Below, piece after piece: positions 44,077 to 52,104 of a stretch of DNA of 64,000 bases. The position numbers and the translations under genes are program-made. Location of the stretch: positions 434,001 through 498,000 of the forward strand of contig NZ_VTDO01000001.1 of assembly GCF_015627125.1 (NCBI RefSeq), written 5' to 3'. The notes beneath the pieces were generated by a model. The model ran no database searches and was not told the origin of the DNA. It worked only from the letters and a program-made list of their open reading frames with translations. The stretch's first letter is position 1. Every line of letters starts with the position of its first letter. This stretch comes from Acinetobacter rathckeae. Lineage in GTDB: Bacteria > Pseudomonadota > Gammaproteobacteria > Pseudomonadales > Moraxellaceae.

Positions 44077-44750
44077 TGGCTCTTAGCTACGAAGAACACG
44101 CCCCAACACAGCTCAATATTATTAAAGAATCAATTCGTGATGAAATATCACACCTTTGGACATGCCTACCTTGTGAAGTCATGTCATATAACGCCAGTAA
44201 TGTCACGGTCGACGTTCAACCATTAATTAAGATTCCTGTTAGACAGCAAGATGGCAGTATTCAAACTGTTAATTTACCATTGCTACTCGATGTACCCGTG
44301 ATGTTCACTTGTGCGGGTGGTTTTACCATTACACACCCAATTAGAGAGGGTGATGAGTGCTTGGTGAATTTTGGCGATAGAAACATTGATTTGTGGTGGC
44401 AATCAGGTGGTATACAAGATCCGTTTGACATGAGAAAGCATGACCTATCAGATGGTTTTGCATTCTTCAGGCCACAATCTCAGCTCAATAAAATATCCAA
44501 TATATCGACAGATAGTTTAGAAATTAGAACTGATGATGGTAGTTGCAAGATACAGATGACTCCTAGTGGTGAGATTAATTTCTTTGGTCAAAAAGCAACA
44601 TTTAACTGCCCTGTAGAGATGACTCAAACCTTGACTGTAACAGGCATTATTAAATCACTTGCTGATGTGCTTGCAAAAACAATAAGTCTGTTTAGTCATA
44701 AGCATGGCGGGGTTCAGAATGGCGGATCAACCAGTAGCGGTCCACAATAA
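44076..44750 (+). CDS. Baseplate spike protein (Gp138/gpV-like)
   Basis: 224 residues. The N-terminal OB domain (CEVMSYNASNVTVDVQPLIK, HPIREGDECLVNFGDRNID) matches the Gp138 spike family. The C-terminal end SHKHGGVQNGGSTSSGPQ has the HxH-type tip that binds iron in membrane-piercing spikes. It acts as the needle on contraction. Confidence 0.85.
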   Translation: MALSYEEHAPTQLNIIKESIRDEISHLWTCLPCEVMSYNASNVTVDVQPLIKIPVRQQDGSIQTVNLPLLLDVPVMFTCAGGFTITHPIREGDECLVNFGDRNIDLWWQSGGIQDPFDMRKHDLSDGFAFFRPQSQLNKISNISTDSLEIRTDDGSCKIQMTPSGEINFFGQKATFNCPVEMTQTLTVTGIIKSLADVLAKTISLFSHKHGGVQNGGSTSSGPQ

Positions 44751-44766
44751 TTTTAATCCAAATAGA

Positions 44767-44789
44767 GGGGCGCGAAAGCGTCTTTTTTT
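44767..44789 (+). terminator. Terminator abutting a start codon
   Basis: GGCGC-GAAA-GCGTC (one G-U pair) followed by TTTTTTT, ending at the base before the next ATG. Confidence 0.7.
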
Positions 44790-45149
44790 ATGCGCTATAG
44801 AAAGCAAGATCAAGACGGGGACCACGTATTTGGTTCTAGTGCAAACGACTTCTATGTTGATTCTGCTGAAGCAATTGCACAATCAGTTAAGACACGACTT
44901 AACTTTTGGATTGGTGAGTGGTTTGCAGATACCTCGGATGGTACTGGGTGGAATCAAAGTATACTTGGAAAGAAGTCAGGGAGCCTATACGAACTAACAC
45001 TTAGACAGCGAGTTTTGGAGACTCAAGGCGTTTTGAGTATTGAAGACTTTGAAAGCCAGATTGATCCACAAATAAGAAAGCTCACTGTCACTATGATGAT
45101 AAACACAATTTATGGCACATATTCATTGGATGAGGAAATTAACAGATGA
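44790..45149 (+). CDS. Baseplate wedge protein (gp25/gp46-like)
   Basis: 119 residues. MRYRKQDQDGDHVFG, then SAEAIAQSVKTRLNFWIGEWF, is the gpW/gp25-type wedge pattern. It is unusual because its ATG directly follows the U-run of a terminator hairpin, leaving no normal ribosome site. ATGA overlap with the next gene. Confidence 0.75.
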   Translation: MRYRKQDQDGDHVFGSSANDFYVDSAEAIAQSVKTRLNFWIGEWFADTSDGTGWNQSILGKKSGSLYELTLRQRVLETQGVLSIEDFESQIDPQIRKLTVTMMINTIYGTYSLDEEINR

Positions 45150-46327
45150 CGTTAACAACGATAGCTCCTCAAGTCACAGATTCAGGTGTATCTGCACCCA
45201 CTTACTTTGAAGCCTTAGATTATCTAAAAGACCAGTACAAAGCGATTTACGGTAGCGATGCTTATCTAGAGAATGATAGTCAAGATGGTCAGTGGCTTGG
45301 TGTAATTGCTCGTGTAGTTTCGGATTGTGGTGCCGCATGTGTAGATGTCTATTCAACATTTTCACCAAAAACCGCCACAGGTGATGCACTCTCAAGAAAT
45401 GTCGCGATTAACGGCATTAAACGTGCATTACCCACATATTCAACTGTTGATCTGACTATTACGGGCACAGTGGGTACAGTGATTACTAATGGATATGCAA
45501 TTGATAAAAATAACAACCAATGGACACTACCAGCAACAGTAACCATTCCACCTAGTGGTTCAATTGTAGTAACTGCAACAGCATCTCAAGCAGGTGCAAT
45601 ATTGGCTATGGCTGGTTCAGTAACAACAATCGGGAAGCCAACAAGAGGGTGGCAGGGCGTAATAAATGTTGCATCATCCACGCTTGGAACAGCAGTAGAG
45701 CAAGATGCCCACTTAAAGCAGCGACAAGCCCTATCTGTTGCAATCCCATCTCAGTCTAAAACAGATAGTATCAAGGGGGCGTTATTTAGTCTTGCAGGCG
45801 TGTCACGTTGTAAAACCTATGAGAATGATACAAAGCAGACTAATAGTCTTGGCTTACCCCCAAATACGCTCTGTGTTGTGATTTCAGGTGGTGATGCAAA
45901 TGAAATAGCCCAAACTATGCGTTCTAAAAAGTCACTAGGTTGTGGTTGGTATGGCAATACCAGTGTTTCTGTAAATGATAATTTTGGCGAGGCAGTTGTT
46001 GTGCAGTTTTATCGACCAAATATCAGAAGTATTGGTTTTGCTATAAGTGCTCAAAGCACTGTGGACTACACAAGTGATATTGGAGATTCAATCAAACAAG
46101 CAATAGCCAATTATGTGAATCAGCTAGATATTGGTGACAAAATTGCCTTGAATAAAATCTATGTTCCTGCAGGCCTGTATGGTGGCTTGGATTCAATGAC
46201 CTACGATATCGAGTCAATCGCTATTACGGCTGATGGACAACAGGTTTCTGGTGACTTCTTACTGGGTTTTAATGAAGTAGCATATTGTGAAACAAAGAAC
46301 ATAGATATCAGTATTGCGGGGGGGTAA
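45146..46327 (+). CDS. Baseplate J/gp47-like protein
   Basis: 393 residues. YFEALDYLKDQYKAIYGSDAYL, GDALSRNVAINGIKRALPTYS and the IGDKIALNKIYVPAG block are the baseplate J-like signature. It forms the wedge ring with gp25-like protein. Confidence 0.88.
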   Translation: MTLTTIAPQVTDSGVSAPTYFEALDYLKDQYKAIYGSDAYLENDSQDGQWLGVIARVVSDCGAACVDVYSTFSPKTATGDALSRNVAINGIKRALPTYSTVDLTITGTVGTVITNGYAIDKNNNQWTLPATVTIPPSGSIVVTATASQAGAILAMAGSVTTIGKPTRGWQGVINVASSTLGTAVEQDAHLKQRQALSVAIPSQSKTDSIKGALFSLAGVSRCKTYENDTKQTNSLGLPPNTLCVVISGGDANEIAQTMRSKKSLGCGWYGNTSVSVNDNFGEAVVVQFYRPNIRSIGFAISAQSTVDYTSDIGDSIKQAIANYVNQLDIGDKIALNKIYVPAGLYGGLDSMTYDIESIAITADGQQVSGDFLLGFNEVAYCETKNIDISIAGG

Positions 46328-46918
46328 ATGGACTCATCAAGTTTCTTATCTCTCATTACAAGCCAACATAGATCACAACCAAAATTTAATGCGGCAGTTA
46401 GGGTCTCTATTGAACCTATTATTGATGTCATTAACTGTTTGCAATCCATGAACGGGCATTTTGACCTAGCAACTGCAACAGGCGATCAACTACAAATTAT
46501 TGCAGATTGGGTTGGCGCACCAAATGCGATACCCAATGCAATTCCTATCCCATTTTTTGGCTTCGATGATCAAGATGGGTCACTACCTTTTGGTGAGTTA
46601 GATGATTCCACTGTTGGTGGTTATTGGCGTGAATCTGGGATGAATGACTCTACAGCCAAAGCAATGGATACGGATCTATTTCGCAAAGTGATTTATGCCA
46701 AAATTTTTCTTAATCAATCAGATTGCTCCGAACAATCAGCAATCGATATCTTGTCGTTAATTTTAACTAAAAAATTCAAATTTGTAGACAACTTGGATAT
46801 GTCAATCACATTTACTTTTCTTGACACCTATGAGGTGTGGGAGAGAGAACTAGTGCGAATGATGTTCCCATTGCCTTCGGGCGTAAAACTAAGATTCGAG
46901 GGTGAAAATGAGTATTGA
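46328..46918 (+). CDS. Baseplate/tail protein (DUF2612, gpI-like)
   Basis: 196 residues. TGDQLQIIADWVGAPNAIPNAIP and PLPSGVKLRFEGENEY match DUF2612, the gpI-like protein that joins the J-like wedge to tail fibres. It is adjacent to the J gene without a gap. Confidence 0.8.
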   Translation: MDSSSFLSLITSQHRSQPKFNAAVRVSIEPIIDVINCLQSMNGHFDLATATGDQLQIIADWVGAPNAIPNAIPIPFFGFDDQDGSLPFGELDDSTVGGYWRESGMNDSTAKAMDTDLFRKVIYAKIFLNQSDCSEQSAIDILSLILTKKFKFVDNLDMSITFTFLDTYEVWERELVRMMFPLPSGVKLRFEGENEY

Positions 46919-47597
46919 TAAACTGCCTGGCTTTGCTTCAGATAGCACAGCATCAAAAGGCACTGATAACCTAACATTATCACAAGGGTTTCCATCCCGC
47001 ATACGTCCAGCAAGACAATGGTTCAATTACTTATTCAATGTCACTTTCTCAAAGATAAATGAAATTATTGATAAGAAGTTAGATGCAGATGCAAATGCTG
47101 TGTCAGCGACAAAGCTACAAAATCAGAGAAATATAACTCTTTCTGGGGTTGCTTCAGGTTCAGCGAGTTTTGATGGCACAGGTGATGCAGATATTCAACT
47201 ATCAGCTAATACCGATCCATTAAGGGTTGTGACAGGAAGTGATTACACTATCACCTATGATGATGCACGACGCATTGCAATTATTGAAATGCCGCTATGG
47301 ACTAATGATAGTGTTATTAACCAAACAGCAGCAGATAACAATCGATCAGATAGTCGGGTTGGCTCTTTCACATTACCCATTACACTAAAGAAGCGAATGT
47401 CTGCATCGATTCAAATTAGTGAAGAGGGAACGGTAACTGCTTACAACCTAGAGGCAGCGGAGTGGTTGGTTAATGTGATGTATGACGGTTATCGAAGTAC
47501 AAATGCACAAACACAGCTATGTGCTCGTTTTCAGCGATGGACCGGCAACACCGATGAGGCAGTAACAGCAAAAGCTATAATTGTGGGGATTTTTTAA
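46908..47597 (+). CDS. Tail fibre protein
   Basis: 229 residues. The N-terminal SIDKLPGFASDSTASKGTDN, a coiled region and ATKLQNQRNITLSGVASGSA (a common fibre repeat) identify a short tail fibre. The C-terminal part is unique, as expected of the receptor-binding end. GAGGG favours ATG 46908, inside the previous gene's end. Confidence 0.75.
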   Translation: MSIDKLPGFASDSTASKGTDNLTLSQGFPSRIRPARQWFNYLFNVTFSKINEIIDKKLDADANAVSATKLQNQRNITLSGVASGSASFDGTGDADIQLSANTDPLRVVTGSDYTITYDDARRIAIIEMPLWTNDSVINQTAADNNRSDSRVGSFTLPITLKKRMSASIQISEEGTVTAYNLEAAEWLVNVMYDGYRSTNAQTQLCARFQRWTGNTDEAVTAKAIIVGIF

Positions 47598-47598
47598 C

Positions 47599-49671
47599 AT
47601 GGCTACGAATTGGAATACTATTTTAAGTAATACAAAAAATCTCAATGATGTATTAGCAATTTTGCGAAAAATATTAGGTCAGACTGATAAATTTTCAGAG
47701 TTGGATATTGACGGGATTCTTGGAAATATTGATGCTCAAGTAAAGGTAGCAACTGATAATTTTGACTCAAAACAAGTTGATGCCTTAAATACATTAAAAG
47801 AAACTTTGGAGGTAGCAAAGGCAGCAGGGGCTGGTGCAAATGGATGGTTAACAGATATTGTTGCAACTAACATCACAGATGCAGCCACCCAAGAATTATT
47901 CAACCAAAAAGGTGTGACTACAGTTGAAAGTGTTGCAGATCTAGCGGGTTTAGCAGTATGGGAAGGGCGTACAGTTAATGTTACATCATACAATAAGCCT
48001 GACTATTCATCACCAGTACTGCCAATCACTGAGGGTGGAGGGTCATTTAGATATGTTGGTGCTCTAAAGGGTAATAACGATGGCGGTATTTGTATTAATG
48101 GGTGGGTACGCCAAAAAGCCACATATAACTACCTAACACCTGAGATGTTCGGTGCAAAAGGTATTGGTGAGTCATTCGATGATTATACGCCTATCCAAAA
48201 TATGTTAAATGCGGGTGCTGCTGGATGTACGTTTGAATTCGATGGGTCTAAAACTTACTACAATGCATTTGCTAATGATGGTACGTATATTGAACCACTA
48301 AAAAGAAATGTATGGACTAGAAGTTCGACAGCAACATTCAAATTTAATAATTGTAAAATCACTCGTGCAAAGCCGATTGGTGATGAAAATGACACAAGCA
48401 ACACAAAGTATACGGACCAAGATACAGCCTTGCTACGTTTAAAGAATGCTGAGTATTACCTATATGATATGCACTTAGATGCAAATGCAACGCTAGGCAC
48501 ATTTGTAAATACAGATGGTAGTGAGATAGCCACAACAAAAAATCTCTACTACGTTGCAAATACAGGTACTTATGGGCTTCATTTACAATCATGCACTAAA
48601 GTCCGTATGTATAACGTGACCTCAAACAAAGCTTACTTCAATATGTTCATTGATGGCTGCAAAGATGTTAAGGGGTGGGGTGTTACTCTAATAGGTGCGA
48701 TTCAGTCACCTATAAAAAACTCAGCCCCAAACGATTTGAATTTTGGTGCAGGTGCAAAAGTTTGGTTTAGCGATGGTGTTGAATTACATGGCATCTACGG
48801 TACACGCAATGCAAATGCCACGATAGAATGTGAGAAATTTAATAAAAACTGTGTTTTCTCAGGTCGTTCAGAATATGACTACAGTAACAGCTTAGTCATT
48901 CAAGCGAGTAAAAATATTGGGTTGGACTGGCGTTACGATAATGTTGTTGGTGGTACAGGCGTGTATATCAATGATGCCGGTACAGGTGCAGCAGATGACT
49001 ATTGCTCAGGTATCACAGGGAAAATCAGGGGTGATACTGTTGCTTGGTGTGGTGTCTTACTTGAAATGAAATCAGCATGTGTTGTTGATTTTACAGATAT
49101 TAACTTAGATATATATACCTCAAGATCAAGCTACTGCGGTTTATCTGTAAGCAACGCATCAAATAATGCAATCATTGATTCTGCAAAGATCAATCATATC
49201 TCCTATAAAGACACAGGTACATTATTCAGTCGAGTGTTTAACGGTCGTATGACTGGCCGTGTCACAGGGTCATCGAGTGGTTGTACTTATGGGCTGTTTG
49301 TTCGTGGTACCAATACAGCAAAAACCTGTATGACGTTCGCACTAGACTTACGCTCATGCACAGTGCCTTACGTTGTTGATTCCACTGCATTTGCTGAATT
49401 TGATAACTTAATCACAAGTAGTACAGCATACAGATTGACTACTGTAATTAATCAATCATTTGGTGTGGCTCAAGCCGGTATGAGCTTTAACAATTATGGC
49501 ACGGTACAGTTCAACCATTTTGCATCAAAAACAATTCCTGCTTACAACGTACTTCCGAACATGACACAAGCGAATGGATCTGAAGTTGGTCGCATGTATA
49601 TTGATCCAGCCACCAGAACGGCAAGTGGAAATGGTTATGTCTACACTATGAAAATGTACATGGGGAGTTAA
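47599..49671 (+). CDS. Tailspike, probable capsule depolymerase
   Basis: 690 residues. A short helical baseplate-binding start (NWNTILSNTKNLNDVLAILRKIL) leads to VESVADLAGLAVWEGRTVNVT and LTPEMFGAKGIGESFDDYTP. These are the entry to a right-handed pectate-lyase-like beta-helix that fills most of the protein. Spikes like this in phages of encapsulated bacteria degrade capsule and decide host range. Substrate unknown. Confidence 0.8.
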   Translation: MATNWNTILSNTKNLNDVLAILRKILGQTDKFSELDIDGILGNIDAQVKVATDNFDSKQVDALNTLKETLEVAKAAGAGANGWLTDIVATNITDAATQELFNQKGVTTVESVADLAGLAVWEGRTVNVTSYNKPDYSSPVLPITEGGGSFRYVGALKGNNDGGICINGWVRQKATYNYLTPEMFGAKGIGESFDDYTPIQNMLNAGAAGCTFEFDGSKTYYNAFANDGTYIEPLKRNVWTRSSTATFKFNNCKITRAKPIGDENDTSNTKYTDQDTALLRLKNAEYYLYDMHLDANATLGTFVNTDGSEIATTKNLYYVANTGTYGLHLQSCTKVRMYNVTSNKAYFNMFIDGCKDVKGWGVTLIGAIQSPIKNSAPNDLNFGAGAKVWFSDGVELHGIYGTRNANATIECEKFNKNCVFSGRSEYDYSNSLVIQASKNIGLDWRYDNVVGGTGVYINDAGTGAADDYCSGITGKIRGDTVAWCGVLLEMKSACVVDFTDINLDIYTSRSSYCGLSVSNASNNAIIDSAKINHISYKDTGTLFSRVFNGRMTGRVTGSSSGCTYGLFVRGTNTAKTCMTFALDLRSCTVPYVVDSTAFAEFDNLITSSTAYRLTTVINQSFGVAQAGMSFNNYGTVQFNHFASKTIPAYNVLPNMTQANGSEVGRMYIDPATRTASGNGYVYTMKMYMGS

Positions 49672-49674
49672 AAT

Positions 49675-49884
49675 ATGATTATTAATTTACTAACAGAAGA
49701 TAGTGTAAATAAAATCACAACAGATGAAAAAGGCTACGCAATGTTAGTCACAACTGAAGATGGTGAGCAATACTACACACGTTTTTTAGCAACAGAAAAT
49801 CATGCTGATATTCGTATTCTTGTTGATGTTGCGAGTGCAAAAGTTATTGATGAGACTAACTCAACAGATATGCTTTTTGAATAA
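49675..49884 (+). CDS. Small protein after the tailspike
   Basis: 69 residues, acidic, good GGAG ribosome site, 3 bp after the tailspike stop. It may be a spike chaperone or accessory protein by position. No family recognised. Confidence 0.5.
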   Translation: MIINLLTEDSVNKITTDEKGYAMLVTTEDGEQYYTRFLATENHADIRILVDVASAKVIDETNSTDMLFE

Positions 49885-49904
49885 TCACCCAACAAACACA
49901 TACC

Positions 49905-49936
49905 AACCCTAGTGCCTAATAGCACTAGGGTTTTTT
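49905..49936 (+). terminator. Terminator between tail and lysis genes
   Basis: AACCCTAGTGC and GCACTAGGGTT, 11-bp perfect stem, followed by TTTT. Confidence 0.85.
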
Positions 49937-49966
49937 AATGCCAAAAATTCAATAAAAGAGGGCGAC

Positions 49967-50248
49967 ATGACAGATCAACTTGTAGAGACAGCAAGTGCAG
50001 TATTTACAAATAAGACAACACAAGTTGGGGGGATTACAACAACAGGTGCAGGCGTGATATCAGCACTAGCAAAGATAGACTTTGTTGCACAGCTTTTTTT
50101 ATGCATTGCACTGTGTAGTTTACTGATTACAGCATTTAGCTTTTTGATGAATTGGTACTACAAGCTTCGAGATAACCAGCGGGCACAGCAAGTACATGAT
50201 TTAAAAATGCAGTTAATGCGTGAGGGCAAATGGCATGGACAAGAATAA
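49967..50248 (+). CDS. Holin
   Basis: 93 residues. One clear membrane segment (FVAQLFLCIALCSLLITAFSFL) and a weaker upstream hydrophobic stretch (GGITTTGAGVISALA). The C-terminal tail is charged (KLRDNQRAQQVHDLKMQLM). Ribosome site GAGGGCG. Its position before the endolysin indicates holin. It overlaps the endolysin start. Confidence 0.75.
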   Translation: MTDQLVETASAVFTNKTTQVGGITTTGAGVISALAKIDFVAQLFLCIALCSLLITAFSFLMNWYYKLRDNQRAQQVHDLKMQLMREGKWHGQE

Positions 50249-50795
50249 ATTCTTTATTATTGGCTCGCTTGTAACAGCATTAACAGGCATACCAGCAGGC
50301 TACTACATTGCTGATGTCAGTCAAGCAGGCATACAGGCTACAGCAAAACAAGAGGGCTATCGAGCCAAACCCTATCGTGATTCAGGTGGGGTGATTACCC
50401 AAGGCAATGGCTCAACATTAAAACCCGATGGTACAAAAATCAAAATGACTGACAAGCCGATTTCAGAAAAAGAAGCTTTGCATTATTTACATGCACACAT
50501 GAGCCGACACAAACAGGCGTTCAATGTATCACTCAAAAACGTGGCTTTGTCACAAGCAGAATATGATCTGTATGCCGATTTCGTCTATCAGTACGGCATT
50601 AACGCTTGGACGCAATCACAGATGCTGAAACACTTAAAAAAGGGGAAGTACGTGCAAGCGTGTCGCTCTCTTGAGAATTGGCGATTTAGTAGAGTAAATG
50701 GAGTGAAAGTGGATTGTCGCCTCAACTCAAAATGTCGCGGTGTTTGGAATCGGCAAGAGTGGCGCATCAATCGATGTATGGGAGTGAACACATGA
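50235..50795 (+). CDS. SAR endolysin (GH24 muramidase)
   Basis: 187 residues from ATG 50235 (GAGGG site). The N-terminal weakly hydrophobic helix (FFIIGSLVTALTGIPAGYYI) is a signal-arrest-release anchor. The catalytic triad of T4-lysozyme type is E40, D49 and T55, spaced 9 and 6 residues as in T4 lysozyme. It is held in the membrane until holin collapses the potential, then cleaves murein glycan. Confidence 0.88.
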   Translation: MDKNKFFIIGSLVTALTGIPAGYYIADVSQAGIQATAKQEGYRAKPYRDSGGVITQGNGSTLKPDGTKIKMTDKPISEKEALHYLHAHMSRHKQAFNVSLKNVALSQAEYDLYADFVYQYGINAWTQSQMLKHLKKGKYVQACRSLENWRFSRVNGVKVDCRLNSKCRGVWNRQEWRINRCMGVNT

Positions 50796-51259
50796 TCTAT
50801 TTAGCAGTTGTTTTAAAGTTTTGGCGAGAGTGCATTATTGCATTACTCGCTTTTTTATTCATTGTCTGTCTGTTTTTACTCAATCAAAAAGACATCGAGA
50901 TACAACAGCAGCAACTTGATCATGCAAGTTATGTGCAAAAGCTGACTGAAGCCAATGTACAAGCACAAGCCAATGCTCGAAAGATTGAACAAGACTATGC
51001 AAAAAAAGCACTCACAGCGGAGAGGAATTATAGTGAAAAAATTAAACAAATCTCACATGATGCTCGTATTGCTGAGTCTCATGCTAACAGCTTGTCAAAG
51101 CAACTTGCCATTGCAAACAAACGTCTGTCCACAGCTACCAGAGAAGCCAGTGACCAATACACCAAAACGCTCTCAAACGTATTCGATCAGTGCGTCACAG
51201 AATATACAAAAATGGCAGAAAGAGCTGACGGACACGAAGCTGATGCGGGGAGGAGGTAA
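50792..51259 (+). CDS. Inner-membrane spanin Rz
   Basis: 155 residues. One N-terminal membrane helix (ECIIALLAFLFIVCLFLLN) is followed by a long periplasmic coiled coil (QQQQLDHASYVQKLTEANVQ onward). The ATG overlaps the endolysin stop by 4 bp. With Rz1 it fuses inner and outer membranes at lysis. Confidence 0.82.
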   Translation: MIYLAVVLKFWRECIIALLAFLFIVCLFLLNQKDIEIQQQQLDHASYVQKLTEANVQAQANARKIEQDYAKKALTAERNYSEKIKQISHDARIAESHANSLSKQLAIANKRLSTATREASDQYTKTLSNVFDQCVTEYTKMAERADGHEADAGRR

Positions 51260-51263
51260 TTAA
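51033..51263 (+). CDS. Outer-membrane spanin lipoprotein Rz1 (nested in Rz)
   Basis: 76 residues from a GTG with an AGAGG ribosome site, in another frame inside Rz. Lipobox LTAC in MLVLLSLMLTACQSN. The mature part has the proline-containing PLQTNVCPQLPEKP stretch typical of Rz1. It ends 4 bp after Rz. Confidence 0.82.
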   Translation: MKKLNKSHMMLVLLSLMLTACQSNLPLQTNVCPQLPEKPVTNTPKRSQTYSISASQNIQKWQKELTDTKLMRGGGN

Positions 51264-51264
51264 G

Positions 51265-51450
51265 TTATAGCTTTTCTTTGGCAAGGTAGGCGATAGTTTC
51301 ATCAATGGATTTAAGATTCTTATGTGTTTTTAATCTCTCTAGAGAGGCGATAACATCTTTATGTAGCCAAACCTCCTTAGCCAAAAAACCTTTTTCCCTC
51401 AATTCCCTTCTTTGTTTAGCTTTTCTCTCTGACGTTGTCATTCCTGCCAT
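51265..51450 (-). CDS. Small basic RHH-like protein, probable autoregulator
   Basis: 61 residues. A basic start (SERKAKQRRELREKG) leads into KEVWLHKDVIASLERLKTHK, which looks like the strand-helix of a ribbon-helix-helix protein. It is second in a two-gene minus operon (TAATG junction) whose promoter contains a perfect palindrome. Repression of its own operon is likely but inferred. Confidence 0.5.
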   Translation of the reverse strand: MAGMTTSERKAKQRRELREKGFLAKEVWLHKDVIASLERLKTHKNLKSIDETIAYLAKEKL

Positions 51451-51869
51451 TAATAATTCTCCTCAATTTCAATTTCTACAGCTTCACTATCTTTTGTGCC
51501 AATGTACTCTACTGTGCCATTAACAACTAAAATGCCATCATTTTCTTCTATTGCATCAAATCCTAATTCGATTGCAATTAATGCACGTAGCTTTTGGTTC
51601 TCAAAATAAGAATTGTCATCTTGAGCTTCTTCTTCGCAGTCAGCTAGAAATTTAGGGTGTTTAATCAAAAAATCTGTATTAGTTTCTAAGTAAGCCTCAA
51701 TATCAGATAACTCACAAATAGAGTCAAAAGTAACACGGTAGCAATGATCGCCATAATCACTTGATTGCATGTGTGAAGCATTTAAAGTTACGAAAATCCC
51801 TGCGTAATCACCATGTCCTTTGATGATTTCTTTTAATTCTTGTGTGCATGTATTGTGATAGCCGATCAT
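51450..51869 (-). CDS. Hypothetical acidic protein (accessory gene)
   Basis: 139 residues, very acidic (ADCEEEAQDDNSYFENQ, EAVEIEIEENY). Good AGGAG ribosome site. It is encoded with an RHH-like protein under a strong regulated promoter at the right end of the prophage, where host-interaction and anti-defence genes often lie. Its strong negative charge recalls DNA mimics. No family recognised. Confidence 0.5.
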   Translation of the reverse strand: MIGYHNTCTQELKEIIKGHGDYAGIFVTLNASHMQSSDYGDHCYRVTFDSICELSDIEAYLETNTDFLIKHPKFLADCEEEAQDDNSYFENQKLRALIAIELGFDAIEENDGILVVNGTVEYIGTKDSEAVEIEIEENY

Positions 51870-51895
51870 TGCGTGGTTCTCCTGTCTATGTACAC

Positions 51896-51924
51896 ATATT
51901 AATCGTGACTAGTCACAATGTCAA
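51896..51924 (-). promoter_or_regulatory. Strong promoter with palindromic operator
   Basis: On the minus strand TTGACA (51919-51924) and TAATAT (51896-51901), 17-bp spacer. A perfect 12-bp palindrome GTGACTAGTCAC (51905-51916) lies between them, ideal for steric repression. Confidence 0.75.
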
Positions 51925-52104
51925 GAGGGCTTGTAGATATATGGAGATTATTTTTAACTAAAATACGATTTAGTTGACAAAACCTCATATCAGCAATAAA
52001 TCTTGGTTGACAAATGTGTGATTTAGCAATAATTGTCAAAACAGCACTAAAAAATTGTGTATGACGTATGTTTTTCCATGTTTTACTGCATAAAAATTTA
52101 GTAA

